Shown here one piece after another: positions 28,758 to 33,797 of a stretch of 33,797 nucleotides of DNA (the first letter of the stretch is position 1; the number at the start of each line of letters is the position of its first letter). Under the pieces are notes generated by a model. It made no database searches and was not told the origin of the DNA. It saw nothing but the letters and a program-made list of their open reading frames with translations. Source of the stretch: Gammaproteobacteria bacterium (GTDB taxonomy: Bacteria; Pseudomonadota; Gammaproteobacteria; Nitrosococcales; Methylophagaceae). The translations under genes and the position numbers were made by a program. The stretch covers positions 1-33,797 of the forward strand of contig JARGFJ010000025.1 in assembly GCA_029210875.1 (NCBI GenBank), in the 5' to 3' direction.

Positions 28758-30050
28758 ATGTCGACCATACCCACAAAACCTGTCCCATTTAAACAAGCGA
28801 TTAAATTCTGGCTAAAATTAGGCTTTATCAGCTTTGGTGGACCGGCAGGCCAAATCGCCATTCTGCATCAGGAGCTGGTGGATAAGCGAAAATGGATCAG
28901 TGAAAAGCGTTTTTTGCATGCCCTGAATTTTTGCATGTTGTTGCCAGGACCTGAAGCGATGCAATTAGCCACCTATATGGGCTGGTTGTTGCATAAAACT
29001 TGGGGCGGTATCGTCGCTGGCGTGCTGTTTGTGGTGCCATCGCTTTTTATCTTGATCGCTTTGGCATGGCTGTATCTGCTCTATAACGATCTACCTGTCA
29101 TGCAGGCTGTTTTTTATGGCATCAAACCGGCAGTCGTGGCAATCGTGTTATATGCCGCTTACCGAATAGGTACTAAAACCCTGAAAAGCCCTTATCTTAT
29201 GGGTATTGCTCTGGCGGCATTTATCGCTATCTTTGTGTTTCATCTGCCATTTCCGTTGATCATTTTAACCGCAGCGTTGCTGGGCTGGTTAGGTGGTCGT
29301 TATTTGAGTCAAGCAGATAGCAAACAAAGTGGGCTTGAAGATAATTGGCACCGGGCCGAGCACACACGATTCAGTTGGCGGCAAACGATAAAAGTTGTAC
29401 TGGTTGGACTTTTGCTGTGGTGTCTGCCAATGATGGTTTTATATCTTGGTTTAGGATGGAGCCACACATTGACCCAAATGAGCTGGTTTTTTACTAAAGC
29501 TGCTTTTTTGACATTTGGCGGTGCATACGCAGTTTTGCCCTATGTTTATCAAGGTGCCGTTGTCAGTTATGGCTGGCTGTCGCCAACGCAAATGATTGAC
29601 GGCCTGGCCTTAGGGGAAACCACCCCCGGCCCTTTGATCATGATCGTGGCGTTTGTCGCCTTTGTAGGCGCTTATATTGAAGCCTTTTTTGGTACTGATT
29701 TTTCCTTGATTGCAGGGATTAGCGCTGCACTTTTAGTGACCTGGTTCAGCTTTTTGCCATCGTTTATTTTTGTGTTGCTGGGCGCACCTTTAATTGAATC
29801 CAGCCATAATAATCAGTATCTGACAAGACCTTTAAAGGGGATTACTGCCGCAGTGGTCGGTGTCATCGTCAATCTGGCGTTATTTTTTGCTTATCATGTG
29901 CTGTGGGCGGATGGTTGGGCTGGGCAATTCGATTGGCTGGCTGCTATCGGCATGGTATTAGCCACCCTTGCCTTGATTAAATTTAACTTGGGTGTGATGA
30001 CCTTACTGATGCTCAGTGCCGGACTAGGCTTGTTGACGCTGTGGCTATAA
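28758..30050 (+). CDS. chrA: ChrA/SrpC-family chromate (oxyanion) transporter
   Basis: Inner-membrane CHR transporter, usually exporting chromate against sulfate. The ATG at 28758 has GGGG 5 nt upstream; a longer in-frame start at 28710 is disfavoured. It has 430 residues, the long-chain form with two CHR halves. Half one begins LGFISFGGPAGQIAILHQELV and has FLHALNFCMLLPGPEAMQLATYMGW. Half two has KAAFLTFGGAYAVLPYVYQGAV and GLALGETTPGPLIMIVAF. About ten hydrophobic helices are seen. In Synechococcus the homologue srpC is a sulfur-regulated gene. Here it converges on the encapsulin operon. Confidence 0.93.
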   Translation: MSTIPTKPVPFKQAIKFWLKLGFISFGGPAGQIAILHQELVDKRKWISEKRFLHALNFCMLLPGPEAMQLATYMGWLLHKTWGGIVAGVLFVVPSLFILIALAWLYLLYNDLPVMQAVFYGIKPAVVAIVLYAAYRIGTKTLKSPYLMGIALAAFIAIFVFHLPFPLIILTAALLGWLGGRYLSQADSKQSGLEDNWHRAEHTRFSWRQTIKVVLVGLLLWCLPMMVLYLGLGWSHTLTQMSWFFTKAAFLTFGGAYAVLPYVYQGAVVSYGWLSPTQMIDGLALGETTPGPLIMIVAFVAFVGAYIEAFFGTDFSLIAGISAALLVTWFSFLPSFIFVLLGAPLIESSHNNQYLTRPLKGITAAVVGVIVNLALFFAYHVLWADGWAGQFDWLAAIGMVLATLALIKFNLGVMTLLMLSAGLGLLTLWL

Positions 30051-30082
30051 AAAAGTCGGATGATCTTTTCAGAACATCCGAC
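30049..30082 (-). terminator. Intrinsic terminator of the encapsulin operon
   Basis: GTCGGATG (30055-30062) and CATCCGAC (30075-30082) form a perfect 8-bp stem with a 12-nt loop. Six A residues at 30049-30054 become a U-run on the minus strand, so it acts on transcripts of the desulfurase gene ending at 30095. It lies 3 nt after the chrA stop on the other strand. Confidence 0.85.
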
Positions 30083-30094
30083 AGACTGTATAGA

Positions 30095-31711
30095 TTAAAA
30101 CCGTCTGTTAATGGATAACTTATTGACGGTATCCACTAATAAATCAATCTCATCAAAGGTGTTATAGAAGGCAAACGAAGGCCGAACCGTGCTTTCCACA
30201 CCAAAACGGCGCAAAATAGGCTGGGCGCAATGATGACCGGTGCGCACAGCAATACCGACTTCATTTAGGGCTTTTCCCACCGCAGCATTTTCGTAACCCT
30301 CAAGGGTAAATGACATCACGCTGGTTTTGTCTGTTGCCGTACCAATCAGTTTGACACCGTTAACCCGTTGAATGGCCTGCGTCGCATAGCCGAGCAATTC
30401 ATGCTCGTACTGGGCAATCCGGCTTAAACCAATCGATTGCACATATTTAATGGCGGCTGACAGTCCGACTGCATCAGCAATATTTCCGGTGCCGGCTTCA
30501 AATTTTGCCGGCGCGCCTTGATAGCGGATTTGCTCGAAAGTCACATCTTCGATCATATTACCGCCAGCTTGCCATGGCTGGGTTTCATCCAGTAATGATT
30601 GTTTACCGTACAGCACACCAATACCGGTGGGGCCGAATATTTTATGACCTGAAAACACCAGAAAATCACAGTCGAGTTGTTGCACATCGACGGCTAAATG
30701 CGATACCGACTGTGCCGCGTCCAATAGCGTGACTGCTCCCACCCGTTTGGCCATCGCAATGATTTCCTGAGCGGGGGTGATGGTGCCTAAGGCATTGGCA
30801 ACCTGAGTAAAGCTGACCAATTTGGTTTTGTCTGACAGCAGTTTTTGATATTCGCTGAGGATAACCTGTCCGCTGTCATCCACCGGAATTACCCGTAATT
30901 GAGCGCCGGTTTCATCACACAGTCTTTTCCAGGGCACGATATTGGCGTGATGTTCGAGATGACTGACAATAATTTCATCACCTTCACCAATGTTTTGACG
31001 ACCAAAACTTTGTGCCACCAAGTTAATGGCTTCAGTTGAGCCTCTGACAAACACAATTTCTTCGCTACTGGCAGCATTCAAAAAGCTCGCAATGGTGTCA
31101 CGGGCTTCTTCATAGGCATCGGTAGCCCGTGCTGCCAGTTCATGCGCGGCACGATGAATGTTGGAATTCTCGCGTTGATAAAACTGGGAAATCCGATCTA
31201 TCACCACCTGAGGTTTCTGGGTAGTAGCGGCATTATCAAACCAGACTAGAGGGTGACCATTGACCCGTTCTTTTAAAATCGGAAAGTCGCGTCTTATTGC
31301 CTGTACATCAAAGCTTTGATGGGTATTGCTCACCGGAATTTGTGCAGACACAGCCGGCTGAGAAGGCGACTCGTTAATAAAGTAATAGGCAGGTTTTAAT
31401 GTCGCTTCGCCCACTTTATTAGCTGATGATGGGCTGATAGATTGCGCTAACAAAGCCTGCAAGCCGTTGCTCAGTGTACCTTGATCAAAATTTGGTAACG
31501 ATGCAGCTTGGCTGGCTACTTTCGCCTGATTTGCCAGACTGTCAATGCTGGTCTGATTGAAACTGTCTGTTGCAATAGGCAACACTTTTTCAGCATTGGG
31601 GTGTTCGCCCGGCAACTGATTAAAAAACTCAGCGGCCAGCTTAGTCAGGGTTTGGTTATCAGGTAAACCTGCCGCCTCCGGCGACAGGTCTGTAAGATTA
31701 TTTGTAGTCAT
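30095..31711 (-). CDS. Encapsulin cargo: SufS-type cysteine desulfurase with disordered N-terminal domain
   Basis: PLP enzyme that takes sulfur from cysteine and forms a persulfide. It has 538 residues from the ATG at 31711 (a second ATG at 31720 is possible). Residues 1-135 are low-complexity (NLTDLSPEAAGLPDNQTLTK..., a YYFI motif near 109-112) and do not belong to the enzyme fold. SufS proteins have about 400 residues and lack this. The enzyme part begins at about 138 (IRRDFPILKERVNG). The PLP lysine is K357 in SGHK, and the catalytic C495 lies in RTGHHCAQP. The start overlaps the shell gene by 14 nt. The known family 2A cargo has such an N-domain, which directs it into the shell. Confidence 0.93.
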   Translation of the reverse strand: MTTNNLTDLSPEAAGLPDNQTLTKLAAEFFNQLPGEHPNAEKVLPIATDSFNQTSIDSLANQAKVASQAASLPNFDQGTLSNGLQALLAQSISPSSANKVGEATLKPAYYFINESPSQPAVSAQIPVSNTHQSFDVQAIRRDFPILKERVNGHPLVWFDNAATTQKPQVVIDRISQFYQRENSNIHRAAHELAARATDAYEEARDTIASFLNAASSEEIVFVRGSTEAINLVAQSFGRQNIGEGDEIIVSHLEHHANIVPWKRLCDETGAQLRVIPVDDSGQVILSEYQKLLSDKTKLVSFTQVANALGTITPAQEIIAMAKRVGAVTLLDAAQSVSHLAVDVQQLDCDFLVFSGHKIFGPTGIGVLYGKQSLLDETQPWQAGGNMIEDVTFEQIRYQGAPAKFEAGTGNIADAVGLSAAIKYVQSIGLSRIAQYEHELLGYATQAIQRVNGVKLIGTATDKTSVMSFTLEGYENAAVGKALNEVGIAVRTGHHCAQPILRRFGVESTVRPSFAFYNTFDEIDLLVDTVNKLSINRRF

Positions 31712-32624
31712 AATACTCATCCACTGAAACCCCTTCGAGCAAGCCAATAGCATCCTCGGTCAAGACTGCCAATGAACAATAAAGTGAGACTAAATATGAA
31801 GCGATGGCTTTGTGGTTAATGCCCATAAAACGAACAGATAAACCCATGCTGACTTCGTCGGTCAGGTTAGGTTGATACAGGCCGACCACCCCTTGACGTT
31901 GCTCACCAGTACGGAGCAATAAAATGTTGGTTTTGCCATTTTCATCGATATCCAGCTTGTCAGAAGGTATTAATGGCAGGCCGCGCCAAGTCAGAAATTG
32001 TGATCCAAACAAACTGACCGTTGGTGGCGGTGTACCACGTCGTGTCGCTTCACGGCCAAAGGCGGCAATAGCACGCGGATGAGCTAAAAAGAATCCGGGT
32101 TCTTTCCAAACTTTTGCGATCAATTCATCTAAATCATCGGGCGTAGGGCGGCCTGAGCGACTGGTGATTTTTTGGCTATCAGCCACATTGTTTAATAAAC
32201 CATATTCTTTGTTATTGAATAATTCACGCTCTTGACGTTCTTTAATCGTTTCGATAGTTAAACGCAATTGTTCGTTGATTTGGTTGTGTGGGCTGCTGTA
32301 CAGATCGGCGACACGGGTATGCACATCAAGCACCGTATTAACCGCATTCAAGCGATATTCACGGCCCCATTCCTCATAATCGACATAGGTTTGTGGTAAC
32401 ACGCGTTCATCAAGGCTTGAACAGTCAACAGCGACACTGTTTTCATTTTTCACTTTGTTGACACGATAAATACCGGCTTCAACCGGCACCCAATGCAGTA
32501 AATGAACTAACCATCTGGGGGTGATCGATCCCAGCATAGGCACAGTTTTGGTTGCATTTGACAGTGTACGGGCAGCCACATCACCTAATGCGGTATGGGC
32601 TTGGTGGATATCAGACTCACTCAT
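31698..32624 (-). CDS. Family 2A encapsulin shell protein (SrpI-like)
   Basis: HK97-fold protein that self-assembles into a nanocompartment. It has 308 residues. Characteristic blocks shared with Synechococcus SrpI from memory are DVAARTLSNATKTVP, ITPRWLVHLLHWVPVEAGIYRVN, DVHTRVADLYSSPHNQINEQLRL, KEYGLLNN, WKEPGFFLAHPRAIAAFGRE, SLFGSQFLTWRGLPLIPSDK, RQGVVGLYQPNL and MGLSVRFMGINHKAIASYLVSLY. The cyclic-nucleotide-binding insert of family 2B is absent. AGGAGA precedes the ATG. It lies 33 nt after the acetyltransferase and overlaps the cargo gene. Shells of this family store sulfur inside. It is misread as 'major membrane protein I' in old annotations. Confidence 0.96.
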   Translation of the reverse strand: MSESDIHQAHTALGDVAARTLSNATKTVPMLGSITPRWLVHLLHWVPVEAGIYRVNKVKNENSVAVDCSSLDERVLPQTYVDYEEWGREYRLNAVNTVLDVHTRVADLYSSPHNQINEQLRLTIETIKERQERELFNNKEYGLLNNVADSQKITSRSGRPTPDDLDELIAKVWKEPGFFLAHPRAIAAFGREATRRGTPPPTVSLFGSQFLTWRGLPLIPSDKLDIDENGKTNILLLRTGEQRQGVVGLYQPNLTDEVSMGLSVRFMGINHKAIASYLVSLYCSLAVLTEDAIGLLEGVSVDEYYDYK

Positions 32625-32657
32625 ATTGTTCTCCTGAACAGCTAAAAAAATAAAAAA

Positions 32658-33575
32658 TTATTGTGTCACCAAGGCATTGGCAGGCACATCTTGTGTGACC
32701 CAAACATTGCCACCGATGGTGGCATCTTTGCCAATGGTGATACGGCCTAAAATGGTCGCACCGGCATAAATCACCACATTGTCTTCAACGATAGGATGGC
32801 GAAGATTACCTTTCACCAAGCTGCCATCACTATTTTTTGCAAAGCGTTTTGCACCGAGTGTAACGGCTTGATAAATTCTGACATTGTTGCCGATGATGGC
32901 GGTTTCCCCAATCACCACACCGGTGCCATGATCAATGAAAAAACCACGCCCAATGCTTGCGCCCGGATGAATATCAATACCGGTTAAGCCATGGGCAATT
33001 TCAGATACAATTCGTGCAGTCAGCGTAGCGCCGTTTTTATACAAAACATGCGCTAAACGGTGATGAATCATTGCGGTAATACCGGGGTAGCACACAATGA
33101 CTTCATCAGGCGTCTGGGCGGCAGGATCGCCCTCAAAGGCGGCCTCAATGTCGGAATCTAAGAGGCTGCGGATAGTTGGTAATACCGCTGCAAATTGGCG
33201 GGTGATCTGCTGCACTGTTTGTGTAATATCATCGCTATTGGTATCGACGGTTTGTAGATTAAATGTGATTTCTCGACGAAGTTGCCGTTTTAATTCACGC
33301 AGGCTTTTGTCGAGCGTAAACGCAACATAGGCATCAATACCTTCTGCTTCGATGTCCGGCAAACCCAGACGGTTCGGAAATAAAGCGGCTGCAAATCCCT
33401 CAATGATCGTTGCCAGTTCAGCTTTAGAGGGCAGTTTTGGCGGTGTGTTAATTCGCTGACGCTGAATGAGCGATTTGGTGCGTAAGTCACGTAACTGCCC
33501 AACAATCTCAACAATTCCGATAGGCTGATCATTAGTTGAATGAGCGTGTGTCTGGTTAAGTGTTTGCATGATCAT
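32658..33575 (-). CDS. Serine O-acetyltransferase, EpsC/SrpH type
   Basis: Makes O-acetylserine, the acceptor for sulfide in cysteine synthesis. The ATG at 33575 is chosen because AGGTG (33586-33582) lies 6 nt upstream; an alternative GTG is at 33584. It has 305 residues, with a helical N-domain of about 190. Then comes a left-handed hexapeptide-repeat helix with DIHPGASIGRGFFIDHGTGVVIGETA and its catalytic histidines. It ends at VPANALVTQ right after the repeats, without the C-terminal tail that binds cysteine synthase in CysE. This suggests no CysK complex (inference). It heads the encapsulin operon and supplies its cysteine precursor. Confidence 0.93.
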   Translation of the reverse strand: MIMQTLNQTHAHSTNDQPIGIVEIVGQLRDLRTKSLIQRQRINTPPKLPSKAELATIIEGFAAALFPNRLGLPDIEAEGIDAYVAFTLDKSLRELKRQLRREITFNLQTVDTNSDDITQTVQQITRQFAAVLPTIRSLLDSDIEAAFEGDPAAQTPDEVIVCYPGITAMIHHRLAHVLYKNGATLTARIVSEIAHGLTGIDIHPGASIGRGFFIDHGTGVVIGETAIIGNNVRIYQAVTLGAKRFAKNSDGSLVKGNLRHPIVEDNVVIYAGATILGRITIGKDATIGGNVWVTQDVPANALVTQ

Positions 33576-33597
33576 CTGTTGCACCTAGAATATAAGC

Positions 33598-33646
33598 AAA
33601 AAAAAAGCCACAGAAGTACTCAAATGATTTTGAGTACTTCTGTGGC
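33598..33646 (-). terminator. Strong leader terminator just upstream of the encapsulin operon
   Basis: GCCACAGAAGTACTCA (33607-33622) and its exact complement (33631-33646), extended by two A-T pairs, give an 18-bp perfect stem with a 4-nt loop. Nine A residues at 33598-33606 form the minus-strand U-run. On the minus strand it ends only ~22 nt before the acetyltransferase ATG, so it is an attenuator or an insulator. It does not terminate on the plus strand. Confidence 0.85.
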
Positions 33647-33669
33647 TTCCGGTTGTCCGGTCAGCTAAA

Positions 33670-33685
33670 AATGTAGGCTTACATT
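33670..33685. promoter_or_regulatory. Inverted repeat overlapping the -10 of the candidate encapsulin promoter
   Basis: AATGTA, spacer GGCT, TACATT: 6-bp arms around a 4-bp centre. It overlaps the -10 at 33683-33688 and the expected start site, so it could be an operator. As RNA it would be the first short stem of the leader. Confidence 0.45.
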
Positions 33686-33710
33686 ACTATCTTGGCTATT
33701 CAAAAGTCAA
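33683..33710 (-). promoter_or_regulatory. Candidate encapsulin operon promoter
   Basis: On the minus strand TTGACT (33710-33705, 5/6) is followed after 16 bp by AGTAAT (33688-33683, 4/6). The start would be near 33675, giving a ~30-nt leader before the terminator stem and ~100 nt to the first codon. A weak alternative, TATATT (33594-33589), lies beyond the terminator, but has no -35. Confidence 0.5.
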
Positions 33711-33797
33711 TAGTGCAAAAAAGCAATGAATCGATCCGTTAAATACGATTAGTTTTTTTCTGTTCTGGAAAATCTAATCTGAACTTTTCATGTTTTT
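33711..33797. other. Non-coding right edge
   Basis: AT-rich bases with no open frame of use on either strand and a T7 run near 33752. Probably upstream regulatory DNA or the spacer to the next gene; nothing further can be supported. Confidence 0.4.

Noticed and set aside
33097-33330. 77-codon + strand frame opposite the acetyltransferase gene
   Set aside because: Antisense shadow, Ser/Arg-rich, no supporting signals.

Overview
The window reads as chromosome of a moderately AT-rich gammaproteobacterium. The rRNA tail, the Rho, Hfq and HflX sequences and the pan/rib gene orders are gammaproteobacterial. HisZ, a 74-residue Hfq and the ribBA-like gene with a degenerate second half argue against an enteric. 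A Methylophaga-like or related marine Thiotrichales genus is my best guess (inference, not tested).

Positions 1-22000 are dense housekeeping DNA, almost all on the + strand. They hold the end of an rRNA operon (23S tail, 5S, terminator), rho, then miaA-hfq-hflX and hflK-hflC-yjeT-hisZ-purA. A convergent dehydrogenase gene is separated from purA by a bidirectional terminator. Next come glyA-nrdR-(small CxxC protein)-ribD-ribE-ribBX-lpxB-rnhB, and then pcnB-folK-deoxynucleoside kinase-panB-panC-panD-yqhA. Genes in these runs overlap by 1-8 nt or lie a few bases apart, so they are probably long co-transcribed units.

At 21.9-23.7 kb lies an OlsF-type bifunctional ornithine-lipid synthase gene. 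It is preceded by four 7-bp Pho-box-like repeats at an 11-bp period, with a -10 element 10 bp downstream. This predicts replacement of phospholipid by ornithine lipid under phosphate limitation.

From 24.1 kb to the right edge the theme is sulfur and oxyanions: an OprO/P-type porin, a periplasmic sulfate-binding protein, a Mop-domain oxyanion-binding protein, an RBBP9-type serine hydrolase, an LsfA-like 1-Cys peroxiredoxin and a ChrA/SrpC transporter on +. Convergent on - is a three-gene operon: serine O-acetyltransferase (SrpH-like), family 2A encapsulin shell (SrpI-like) and a cysteine desulfurase with a long disordered N-terminal cargo domain. This matches a sulfur-storing encapsulin nanocompartment, and the set SrpC + SrpH + SrpI recalls the sulfur-regulated plasmid genes of Synechococcus. 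The operon has its own 3' terminator. More unusually, an 18-bp-stem terminator with nine U residues sits between its best promoter and its first gene, so attenuation or strict insulation is predicted. A ~295-bp MITE-like element with terminal inverted repeats and an 8-bp tandem repeat lies inside the sulfur region.
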